From assembly GCA_013298245.1 (NCBI GenBank), contig JAAFHD010000146.1:1-8500 (forward strand): DNA of 8,500 bases, in the 5' to 3' direction. Source of the DNA: Alphaproteobacteria bacterium (GTDB lineage Bacteria; Pseudomonadota; Alphaproteobacteria; Acetobacterales; Acetobacteraceae). A program made the translations under genes and the position numbers. The notes beneath the pieces are model-generated. The model was not told the origin of the DNA. It saw only the letters and a list, made by a program, of their open reading frames with translations, and ran no database searches. Position 1 is the stretch's first letter; the number at the start of each line of letters is the position of its first letter. Shown piece after piece: positions 1 to 6,327 of the stretch.

Positions 1-2064
1 ATTGGCCACCAGCACATCCGCGCCGGCACTGCCCTCGACCTGGCTGGCGCCACCCACCAGGTAGATCGCGACCAGCCCCGCGGTCGCGGCCCAGCCATCG
101 ACGGTCACGAAGGCGGCGTCGGTCCCGGTCACCGCCAGCAAGGTGCCGGCGGCGTTGATCTGATAGGTGTTGTGCCCAAGGCCGCCGGCCAGGCGGTCCG
201 CGCCGCTGGCGCTGCCGTACAGCACGTCATTGCCGCGCCCGCCATCCAGCAGGTCATTGCCGCCCCAGGCGAACAGCGCATCATCGCCATCACCGCCCCA
301 GAGCGTGTTGGCGCCAAGGTCACCGCCCAGGATGTCGGCGAAGGCGCTGCCTTCCAGGTTCTCGATGTTGCGCAGCGTATCGGTGCCCGCGGCCAGGCTG
401 TTGTAGCCGCCGCCCTGCGCCAGCAACCCCATGACGACGGCCGCGCCGGCCGAGGCGTAGCTGGCGGTATCAGCCCCCGCGCCGCCATCGATCACGTCAT
501 TGCCCGCGCCGCCATCGATCGTGTCGTCGCCATCGCGGCCCAGCAGCCGGTCGGCGCCTGCGAAGCCGCGCATGATGTCCGCATCCGGCGTGCCGCGCAG
601 CGTGTCGGCCAGCGTGCTGCCGCGATAGGTGGCCGCACCCGTGTCGGGGCTGAAATAGACATGGCTGTAGCCGCGTGACGTATCCGCGCCCGGCTCGCCG
701 ATGATCAGGTCTGCGAAGCCATCGCCGTCCATATCGCCCGCGCTGGCCACGCTGGCGCCACTCTCGCGCCCCACGCCATCCAGTCGAATGCCGCTGCTGC
801 CGTCGAGACCGCTGAGCGCCAGCGTGCTGTTCCAGCCACTCGCCTTGCCAAGGACGAGGTAGGAGGCGCCCGCCTCGCCATTGGCCAGAGACGCGCCGAT
901 GAGCAGATCGGCGAAGCCATCTCCATTCACATCGCCGGCCGCGGCGACGCTGACTCCTGTATTGCCGCCGGTCTCGCCATCGAGGCGGAAGCCGTTGCTG
1001 CCATTGAGGTCGGACAGCGACAGCGTGGCACCCCAGCCGGACGCCTTGCCGAACACCACATAGGACCGGCCGTCACCGCTGTTGGCGCCCGCCGCCCCCA
1101 GGATCAGGTCACCATAGCCATCGCCGTTGACATCGCCCGCACCAGCCACGCTGAAGCCGGCGTTGTCCGCGCTGCTCACGCCGTCCAGGCGGAAACCGTT
1201 GCTGCCATTCAGGCCGGAGAGCGCCAGCGTCGCACCCCAGCCCGAGGCCTTGCCGAACACCACATAGGACTGGCCGGCGCTGCCATTGGCCGCGTTGGCG
1301 CCGATGACGATGTCGGCGAAACCATCGCCATTGACGTCACCCGCGCTGGACACGCTGACGCCGGTAAAATCTCCGGCGACCGTGCCATCGAGGCGGAAGC
1401 CGTTGCTGCCATCGAGGGCTGACAGGGACAGTGAACTGGTCCAGCCCGTTGCCTTGCCGAACACCACATAGGACCGACCGGCGCTCGCGCCCGGCGCGCC
1501 GACGATCAGATCCGCGAAGCCATCGCCATTCACATCGCCGGCGCCGGCGACGCTGAAGCCGCTGCTCTCCGGGGTCACGGAATCGAGGCGGAAGCCATTG
1601 CTGCCATCAAGGGCGGAGAAGGACATGGTGCTGGTCCAGCCCGAAGCCTTGCCGAACACCACATAGGAGCGGCCGTTGCCGCCGGGTGCGCCGATGATCA
1701 GGTCGGCGAAGCCATCGCCATTCACATCGCCCGCACCCGCGACGCTGTTGCCGCTGCGGTTGTTCAGGGACACGCCATCCAGGCTGAAGCCATTGCTGCC
1801 ATCCAGGCTGGCCAGCGAATTGATGGCGCCCCAGCCGGAGGCCTTGCCGAACACCACGAAGCTCTGGCCTGTGTTTACGAACGCCCCGCCTGGGCTGGCG
1901 TCGGTCAGGGGCGCGCCGATGATCACATCGTCATAGCCATCGCCGTTGATGTCGCCGGCGCCGGCCACGCTGAAGCCGCTGGATGTGCCGTTGGCCACAC
2001 CATCCAGGCGGAAACCATTGCTGCCGTTCAGGCTGGACAGCGCGACTGGCGTGGTGAACGACAT
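1..2064 (-). CDS. FG-GAP repeat and RTX-type calcium-binding protein, partial (3' end outside window)
   Basis: I read this frame directly: from ATG at 2064 it stays open for 688 codons to the left edge, so the C terminus is missing. The protein starts MSFTTPVALSSLNGSNGFRLDG and enters the repeats at once, with no signal peptide. Residues about 1-475 hold seven FG-GAP units, each with a GDxNGDGxxDLxxGA calcium loop (near residues 37, 112, 176, 242, 310, 377 and 443) followed by a SYVVFGKASGW-type strand. Residues about 476-640 turn into RTX-like glycine/aspartate repeats (GRDGDDTI, DGGAGNDVI, DGGAGADTA, then GGDGDDAL, GGNDLLDGG, GRGNDVL). Proteins of this make-up are typically exported by type I secretion through a C-terminal signal, which would lie outside the window; adhesion or biofilm-matrix roles are common, but the function here is unknown. 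A GGGAG ribosome binding site lies 7 nt before the ATG. The family assignment is strong; the role is not. Confidence 0.9.
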   Translation of the reverse strand, partial: MSFTTPVALSSLNGSNGFRLDGVANGTSSGFSVAGAGDINGDGYDDVIIGAPLTDASPGGAFVNTGQSFVVFGKASGWGAINSLASLDGSNGFSLDGVSLNNRSGNSVAGAGDVNGDGFADLIIGAPGGNGRSYVVFGKASGWTSTMSFSALDGSNGFRLDSVTPESSGFSVAGAGDVNGDGFADLIVGAPGASAGRSYVVFGKATGWTSSLSLSALDGSNGFRLDGTVAGDFTGVSVSSAGDVNGDGFADIVIGANAANGSAGQSYVVFGKASGWGATLALSGLNGSNGFRLDGVSSADNAGFSVAGAGDVNGDGYGDLILGAAGANSGDGRSYVVFGKASGWGATLSLSDLNGSNGFRLDGETGGNTGVSVAAAGDVNGDGFADLLIGASLANGEAGASYLVLGKASGWNSTLALSGLDGSSGIRLDGVGRESGASVASAGDMDGDGFADLIIGEPGADTSRGYSHVYFSPDTGAATYRGSTLADTLRGTPDADIMRGFAGADRLLGRDGDDTIDGGAGNDVIDGGAGADTASYASAGAAVVMGLLAQGGGYNSLAAGTDTLRNIENLEGSAFADILGGDLGANTLWGGDGDDALFAWGGNDLLDGGRGNDVLYGSASGADRLAGGLGHNTYQINAAGTLLAVTGTDAAFVTVDGWAATAGLVAIYLVGGASQVEGSAGADVLVAN
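165..546 (-). repeat. RTX-type glycine-rich repeats (two blocks)
   Basis: Two blocks of GGxGxD-like nonapeptides are encoded, one at about 452-546 (DGDDTIDGGAGNDVIDGGAGAD) and one at about 165-315 (GGDGDDALFAWGGNDLLDGG). They are separated by a linker with TLRNIENLEGSAFADILGG, which is a usual spacer between RTX blocks. In known proteins these repeats bind calcium in a parallel beta-roll and fold after export by type I secretion. Several repeats here are degenerate. Confidence 0.75.
718..2064 (-). repeat. Seven tandem FG-GAP (integrin-like) coding repeats
   Basis: Seven copies of the GDxxGDG calcium loop are encoded at 1936-1956, 1711-1731, 1519-1539, 1321-1341, 1117-1137, 916-936 and 718-738. 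The period is 64-68 residues except for the first interval of 75, which carries an extra segment in its loop. Between loops each unit repeats a (G/S)xSYVVFGKASGW strand and an LxGSNGFRLDGV turn. Stretches are almost identical at DNA level, for example gccttgccgaacaccaca in several units. Seven units match the blade number of an integrin-like beta-propeller, so this may be one closed propeller; that fold is an inference. Confidence 0.85.
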
Positions 2065-2221
2065 CGTGGAGCTCCCGAGCAGGTCAGGAGAATCCTGGCA
2101 TAGGGCGGTCGCATGGAAAAGCATGGGGTGGCGGTGACCGGAACGACCTCTATTTGGCCCGGCGGCGAGGCCTTGCCACCGCTCTCGCGCGTCGGCGCCC
2201 CGGCGGGCTAATACTCGGGCA
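2065..2221. other. Divergent intergenic spacer between the FG-GAP gene and dnaG
   Basis: This 157-bp gap must hold the promoters of two divergent genes, but no strong sigma-70 pair is visible in either direction. It contains two small palindromes: CAGGA-gaa-TCCTG at 2085-2097, and an imperfect 14-mer centred on AGGCCT at 2164-2177. Either could be an operator, but neither has independent support. No open reading frame in it looks coding. Confidence 0.5.
2209..2214 (+). promoter_or_regulatory. Candidate -10 element for a leaderless dnaG transcript
   Basis: TAATAC at 2209-2214 is the best -10-like hexamer before dnaG and ends 7 nt before the ATG at 2222. A transcript from it would begin at or next to the start codon. 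The 16-18 nt upstream shows only GC-rich sequence with no TTGACA-like -35. There is also no clear Shine-Dalgarno before dnaG (only CGGGC). Initiation from a farther promoter is equally possible. Confidence 0.25.
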
Positions 2222-3973
2222 ATGGCGCTGCCCCCCAACTTCCTGGACGAATTGCGCGTGCGCACGCCACTCGCGCCGCTCATCGGCCGTGCCACGCGCC
2301 TCACACGCTCAGGCCGCAACTGGAAGGGCTGCTGCCCCTTCCACAACGAAAAATCCCCCTCCTTCTACGTCTATGACGACCACTTCCACTGCTTCGGCTG
2401 CGGCGCGCATGGCGACGCCATCAGCTTCGTCATGCAGCGCGAGGGTGCTGCCTTCATGGAGGCGATCGAACGCCTCTCCGCCGAAGCCGGCCTGGAAGTC
2501 CCCAAACCCAGCCCCGAAGCCGCGCGCCGCGACGCCCGCGCGCGCGACATGCACGGCGTTCTGGCCGCCGTCGAAGCCGCCTATCAGCGCCGCCTGCACA
2601 CGCCCGAGGGCCGCCCCGCGCTGGACTACCTCCGCCGCCGCAACCTGACGGACGCCACCATCGCCCGCTTCGGCCTCGGCTGGTCCGGCGAGGGCCGCGG
2701 CGCGCTGGCCTCCGAACTGCGCGAACAAGGCATCGAAACCGCCCAACTCATCGAAGCCGGCCTCATGCAGCAACGCGAGGACCGCGCCACCGACCTCTTC
2801 TTCAACCGCGTCATGTTCCCCATCCGCGACCGGCGCGGCCGCACCATTTCCTTCGGCGGACGCATCCTGGGCGACGGCCAGCCCAAATACGTGAACGGCC
2901 CGGAAAGCCCGGTCTTCTCCAAGCGCCGCAACCTCTACGGCCTGGACCTGGCGCGCGAGGGCGTGTTTCGCGGCGCCAAACTGCTGGTGGCCGAAGGCTA
3001 TATGGACGTCATCGCGCTGCACCAGGCCGGCTTCGGCGGCGCCGTCGCCCCCTTGGGCACCGCGCTGACGCAGGAGCAGATGGAGGCGCTGTGGTCCGTC
3101 TCCCCCGAACCCATCCTGTGCCTGGATGGCGATGCCGCCGGGGCACGTGCGATGGCCCGCGCGGCGGAAGTCGCACTGCCCTTGCTCGCCCCCGAACGCA
3201 CGCTGCGCTTCGCCACACTGCCCGCCGGCGAGGACCCGGACACGCTGCTGGCCAAGGGCGCGCCCGCGATGGAGGCGGTGCTCAACGCCTCCCGCCCGCT
3301 CGCCGAATCGCTGTTCGAAATGCTGCGCGAGGGCAGGGCGCTCACCGGCCCCGAAGACCGCGCCGCCTTCCGCAAGCGCCTGGAAACCGCGGCCGCCAGC
3401 ATCACCGACAAATCGCTCGCCAGCGAATATCGCCGCGCGCTGCTGGACCGGTTTTTCCAGCTGGGCCGGCGCGCCGCACCGGTGGCGCGGGTGGCCGCGC
3501 GCCCGGTGCTGGGGGCTGCCACCCGCCCCGCCCAGGCGCGCACCTTGCTGGCCACGCTGCTGAACCACCCTTGGCTGCTGGATGCGCTGGCAGAACCCAT
3601 CGGCATGCTGGACATGCCGGAGGGGATCGCCACGCAAGCGCGCGACGCGCTGCTGGCCCTGCCACCCGGCCTGGATGGCCCGGCCGCGCGGGAGGCGTTG
3701 CGTGAGGCGGATGCGGTAGCACTTGCCTGGCTGGCCACGGCCTCTGCCCTGCCGCTCGGCGCGCGCCCCGAAGCCCAGGCCGCCGAGGCCGAAGAATGTT
3801 TTTGGCATTTCTTCGCCTGGCTGCGCGGCGATGCGGCGCTCAACGCCGATCTGGCACAGGCGCAACAGGACGCGGCGGCCGACCCTACGGCTGAAAAACT
3901 GCGCCGCCTGGCCTTGTTGAAGGAGGCGGCGGATGCGCATCGGCGCGGTGAATACCAGGCCGAGACGGGGTGA
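2222..3973 (+). CDS. dnaG: DNA primase DnaG
   Basis: DnaG makes the short RNA primers for chromosomal replication, working with the DnaB helicase at the fork. The 583-residue product is close to normal family length. The N-terminal zinc domain has C38-x2-H41 and C57-x2-C60 in CPFHNEKSPSF and HCFGCGAHGD. The core carries the RNA-polymerase-like basic stretch (SFGGRILGDGQPKYVNGPES, then FSKRRNLYGL). The TOPRIM catalytic part follows, with AEGYMD (E258, D262) and CLDGDAAG (D302, D304), which bind the catalytic metals. The alanine-rich C-terminal 150 or so residues fit the helicase-binding domain. The start is fixed by the conserved MALPPNFLDELR opening. In many bacteria dnaG sits directly before rpoD; here an opposite-strand cassette lies between them, and the dnaG stop abuts the stop of the convergent lipoprotein gene. 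Confidence 0.98.
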   Translation: MALPPNFLDELRVRTPLAPLIGRATRLTRSGRNWKGCCPFHNEKSPSFYVYDDHFHCFGCGAHGDAISFVMQREGAAFMEAIERLSAEAGLEVPKPSPEAARRDARARDMHGVLAAVEAAYQRRLHTPEGRPALDYLRRRNLTDATIARFGLGWSGEGRGALASELREQGIETAQLIEAGLMQQREDRATDLFFNRVMFPIRDRRGRTISFGGRILGDGQPKYVNGPESPVFSKRRNLYGLDLAREGVFRGAKLLVAEGYMDVIALHQAGFGGAVAPLGTALTQEQMEALWSVSPEPILCLDGDAAGARAMARAAEVALPLLAPERTLRFATLPAGEDPDTLLAKGAPAMEAVLNASRPLAESLFEMLREGRALTGPEDRAAFRKRLETAAASITDKSLASEYRRALLDRFFQLGRRAAPVARVAARPVLGAATRPAQARTLLATLLNHPWLLDALAEPIGMLDMPEGIATQARDALLALPPGLDGPAAREALREADAVALAWLATASALPLGARPEAQAAEAEECFWHFFAWLRGDAALNADLAQAQQDAAADPTAEKLRRLALLKEAADAHRRGEYQAETG

Positions 3974-3976
3974 TCA
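3971..3976. other. Back-to-back convergent stop codons (TGATCA)
   Basis: The dnaG stop TGA occupies 3971-3973, and the complement of 3974-3976 is the TGA stop of the convergent lipoprotein gene. The palindrome TGATCA therefore ends both genes with no intergenic base and no separate terminator. Each transcript must read into the other gene or end inside coding sequence. Confidence 0.95.
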
Positions 3977-4558
3977 GCGGGTACCCTTGCGCAGCGCCTC
4001 GCGCAGGGTTTCGGCGGGGATGAAGACGACATTGGTGTGCCAGTTTCCGCGTAACCACCCGAAGCCGCTCGCGTGCATGCACACGCCGCGCGTGCTGGTG
4101 CGCAGGTCGTGGTCCACGAATTCGAAAGAGGGGTTCGGGCTCAGGTCACGGCCGCGGCTGGTCCTTGTTACCGTGTGCAGGCCGAGCCAATACCGATAAG
4201 GCGCTGGTGCATCCGCAATCTGGATATGCTGCTCCAATTCCCCGGCGATATCCCAGGCGCGCGTCATCGACACGTTGTTCCACCGCTGCAAGGTGGCGAT
4301 CGTCGTGTCGGCGCTGTCGCAGAGGCTGGCGACCCAGCCAAAGCTGATGGAATGCCGCGCCACATGGGCACGGAAGCTCTGGTCGCTGCGCAGTTCCACG
4401 AAGACACCCTGCCAGCCGATATTCGCCGCACGATGCGTGTGCGGGATCGGGATGTCGGGGAGTTCACGCTGCACCGTGTGCAGGCGCAGGCCATAGAAAT
4501 GCGGGCCACAGGCGGAGAGGCTGAGCAAGGCGGCGGCAATCAGGGAGAGACGCTTCAT
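3974..4558 (-). CDS. Predicted lipoprotein, paralogue A (last gene of cassette)
   Basis: A 194-residue protein of a family I do not recognise. It begins MKRLSLIAAALLSLSAC, a lipoprotein signal with lipobox LSAC and lipidated C17. Position +2 is Gly, which in E. coli would favour the outer membrane. The mature part has CGPHF, PDIPIP, GWQGVFVELRS, ASLCDSAD (C80), AWD, PYRYWLGL, PNPSFE, DLRTSTRGVC (C160), a W-RG-WHTNV segment and IPAETLRE. C80 and C160 could form a disulfide in the periplasm. I chose ATG 4558 rather than an upstream in-frame ATG (4663) because it gives the signal peptide. That start also overlaps the stop of paralogue B as ATGA, with AGGA 6 nt upstream. An ungapped hand count gives 126 of 194 identities with each of paralogues B and C. 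An immunity-type role is only inferred from the neighbouring hydrolase. Confidence 0.85.
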   Translation of the reverse strand: MKRLSLIAAALLSLSACGPHFYGLRLHTVQRELPDIPIPHTHRAANIGWQGVFVELRSDQSFRAHVARHSISFGWVASLCDSADTTIATLQRWNNVSMTRAWDIAGELEQHIQIADAPAPYRYWLGLHTVTRTSRGRDLSPNPSFEFVDHDLRTSTRGVCMHASGFGWLRGNWHTNVVFIPAETLREALRKGTR

Positions 4559-5139
4559 CGTGGTTCCTGGCGCGACGCCTCGCGCAACGTCTCGGCCGGG
4601 ATGTAGATGACATTGGTAAACCATTCCCCACGCGGCCAGTCGAAGCCGCGGCCGTAGATGCAAACGCCGCGCGTGCCGGTGCGGAGGTCGTTGCTGACCC
4701 TCTCAAAGAGCGGGTTTGGCGTCCCATCGCGGCCGGCATTGGAAACGCTGATGGTTTCAAGGCCCAGCCAATATCGATAAGGCGCCGGCGCCTCCGCGAT
4801 TTGCAGATGCTGTTCAAGTTCACCAACGACGTCCCAGGCGAGGGTCCTGCGCAAGCCGCCCCATCGTCGCAAGCTGGCGACGGATGCGTCAGCACTGTCG
4901 CACAGGCTGGCGCCCAGCCCGAAGGTCATCGAATGGCGCACGATATGGGCACGGAAGCTTCTTTCACTGCGCAGTTCCACGAAGACACCCTGCCAGCCAG
5001 GTCGCGCGGCGTTGCTGTCGGGCGGGATGGGGATGTCGGGCGGCTGCCGTTGGACGGCTTGCAGGCGAAGGTCGTAGAAATGCGGGCCGCAGGCGGAGAG
5101 GCCCAGCAGTGCTGCAATCAACGAGCACAAGCGTGTCAT
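4555..5139 (-). CDS. Predicted lipoprotein, paralogue B (middle copy)
   Basis: This is a 194-residue paralogue of the flanking two genes. The signal peptide MTRLCSLIAALLGLSAC ends in lipobox LSAC with C17 at the cleavage site. The same conserved blocks follow: CGPHFYDL, PPDIPIPP, GWQGVFVELRS, ASLCDSAD, AWDVVGELEQH, PYRYWLGL, PNPLFE, DLRTGTRGVC and IPAETLREA. It is the most diverged of the three in the C-terminal middle part, where FEFVDH of the others reads FERVSN. It shares 119 of 194 residues with paralogue C. Its ATG overlaps the stop of paralogue C as ATGA (5136-5139), with an AAGGCGGG ribosome site just upstream. Its own stop overlaps the start of paralogue A (4555-4558), so translation is probably coupled along the operon. 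The function is unknown. Confidence 0.85.
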   Translation of the reverse strand: MTRLCSLIAALLGLSACGPHFYDLRLQAVQRQPPDIPIPPDSNAARPGWQGVFVELRSERSFRAHIVRHSMTFGLGASLCDSADASVASLRRWGGLRRTLAWDVVGELEQHLQIAEAPAPYRYWLGLETISVSNAGRDGTPNPLFERVSNDLRTGTRGVCIYGRGFDWPRGEWFTNVIYIPAETLREASRQEPR

Positions 5140-5720
5140 CGCCCGCCTTGGCGCGCGGCCTCGCGCAGCAACTCAGGCGGAATGTACACCACGTTGGTAT
5201 GCCATGCGCCGCGCAGCCAGTCATAGCCGCGCCCGTGAATGCAGACGCCGCGCGTCGCAGTCCGCAGGTCGTGGTCGACGAACTCGAAGCTTGGGTTGGG
5301 TGTAAGGTTTCGGCCAACGCTCGTCTCTGAGATGGTGTCGAGGCCCAGCCAGTAGCGATAGGGCGGTGGAGCATCTGGGACCCGCATATCCAGGTCGAGG
5401 TCGCCAGCCACATCCCAGGCGGCGGTCCTTCGCAGGTTGTTCCACCGCGACAGCGTCGCGATGGTGGTATCGGCGCTGTCGCACAGGCTCGCCGTGATGA
5501 TGAAGTTGGACGAATGTCTCGCCGCGTGGGCGCGCAATCCTTCATTGCTCCGCAATTCTATGAACACGCCTTGCCAATCCGGGCGTGCGGCGGGGTTGTC
5601 GGGTGGGATGGGAATATCGGGCGTTTGGCCTTGCACCGCGTGTACGCTCAGGCCATGGAAATGCGGGCCGCAGGCCGTCAGACTGGCGAATGCCAAAGCG
5701 GTCAGGATCGATCGAAGCAT
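5136..5720 (-). CDS. Predicted lipoprotein, paralogue C (first of three, after the hydrolase)
   Basis: The first lipoprotein gene of the cassette lies 4 nt after the hydrolase stop. Two adjacent ATG codons (5723 and 5720) are possible. I chose 5720 because it gives 194 residues and a lipidated cysteine at residue 17, exactly as in the other two copies. A GGCGG motif lies 7 nt upstream. The signal MLRSILTALAFASLTAC has lipobox LTAC with +2 Gly. The mature protein keeps the family blocks PDIPIPP, WQGVFIELRS, ASLCDSADTTIATL, RWNN, PYRYWLGL, PNPSFEFVDHDLRT, TRGVC and NVVYIPPELLREA, with the two extra cysteines. No known family is recognised. The close linkage to a hydrolase without an export signal suggests an envelope partner or inhibitor of that enzyme; this is an inference. 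Confidence 0.85.
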   Translation of the reverse strand: MLRSILTALAFASLTACGPHFHGLSVHAVQGQTPDIPIPPDNPAARPDWQGVFIELRSNEGLRAHAARHSSNFIITASLCDSADTTIATLSRWNNLRRTAAWDVAGDLDLDMRVPDAPPPYRYWLGLDTISETSVGRNLTPNPSFEFVDHDLRTATRGVCIHGRGYDWLRGAWHTNVVYIPPELLREAARQGGR

Positions 5721-5724
5721 CATG

Positions 5725-6327
5725 TCACCGCCGCAGAATGGCGGACCAAGCGCTGCCTCCGCCGACCGGCGCATGCCGCAGAAGCGCGCCGAAATTGCCG
5801 TGGTTGAAGGGCGCTTCGATCGTGCGGTGCGCAAAGGCATCAGGTGCATTGCCGTAAGTTCCGCCGATGCGTGCGATCAGGTTGGAGCGTTCCAACGGAC
5901 CCCCGCCAGTTGCGCGGATATTCACCCACTGGTCCGCGCCATTGCGAACGCGTTCCATGAAGTTTTCCGAGAGGCCACGTCCAACAGGGTCAACAGTGAC
6001 CAGCATGTCCACTGCCAGGCCTTTGGCGCCAAGACGAGCCGCGATTTGTGCCGCCTGATCCGCGCCCCAACTATGCCCGACGAGGACGATCCGCGTATCG
6101 GGTGGCGCATCAGCGATAGCATCCAGAATCTGTCCGGGCCGGTCATGGTCGAAGCGCACGTGGGAGACTGTGCTGAGGTCCCGTTCGTGAAAATTGATAA
6201 AGCCTTGGAGGATGTTCGTCTTCATATCGAACCCGCCGCCCACGAAAATCACCAGTGTCGGTCTGTCGTCCTGCCTCTCGTCCGGCGCCCTGCTCGCGCC
6301 CACCGCGCCCACGCCTGGTATGCGCAT
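5725..6327 (-). CDS. Alpha/beta serine hydrolase (lipase/esterase-like), possibly lacking its in-frame N terminus
   Basis: From ATG 6327 the product has 200 residues. A hydrophobic first strand and oxyanion turn TLVIFVGGGFD (24-34) is followed by a helix, then IVLVGHSWGADQAA with nucleophile S86 in the G-x-S-x-G elbow. VTVDPVG (D113) is a likely acid, and a C-terminal His (H176 in FNHGNF, or H185) completes a plausible triad. The substrate is unknown; esterase, lipase or phospholipase are all possible. There is no signal peptide or membrane segment. GGAG sits 7 nt before ATG 6327, so it could be a real start. However, the segment upstream in another frame (6592 to about 6314) looks like the natural N terminus, and base choice at third codon positions switches frame near 6314. 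The gene is followed at 4 nt by the three lipoprotein genes. The fold is confident; the start and the intactness are not. Confidence 0.75.
   Translation of the reverse strand: MRIPGVGAVGASRAPDERQDDRPTLVIFVGGGFDMKTNILQGFINFHERDLSTVSHVRFDHDRPGQILDAIADAPPDTRIVLVGHSWGADQAAQIAARLGAKGLAVDMLVTVDPVGRGLSENFMERVRNGADQWVNIRATGGGPLERSNLIARIGGTYGNAPDAFAHRTIEAPFNHGNFGALLRHAPVGGGSAWSAILRR

Noticed and set aside
172..678. Plus-strand alanine/valine-rich frame of 168 codons
   Set aside because: It is the complement of the RTX and FG-GAP coding repeats and its regularity only mirrors them.
718..2064. Repeated DNA blocks as a CRISPR-like or intergenic repeat array
   Set aside because: The spacing (about 192-225 bp) and continuous open frame show they are coding FG-GAP repeats.
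2085..2097. CAGGA-gaa-TCCTG palindrome as a regulator site
   Set aside because: A 5-bp inverted repeat is expected by chance at this GC content and no second copy is visible.
2164..2177. Imperfect palindrome centred on AGGCCT
   Set aside because: Imperfect, GC-rich and single copy; not enough to call an operator.
2309..4032. Long minus-strand frames opposite dnaG (about 540 and 340 codons)
   Set aside because: They are shadows of DnaG, which has all its catalytic and zinc motifs in the plus frame; the antisense products are low-complexity.
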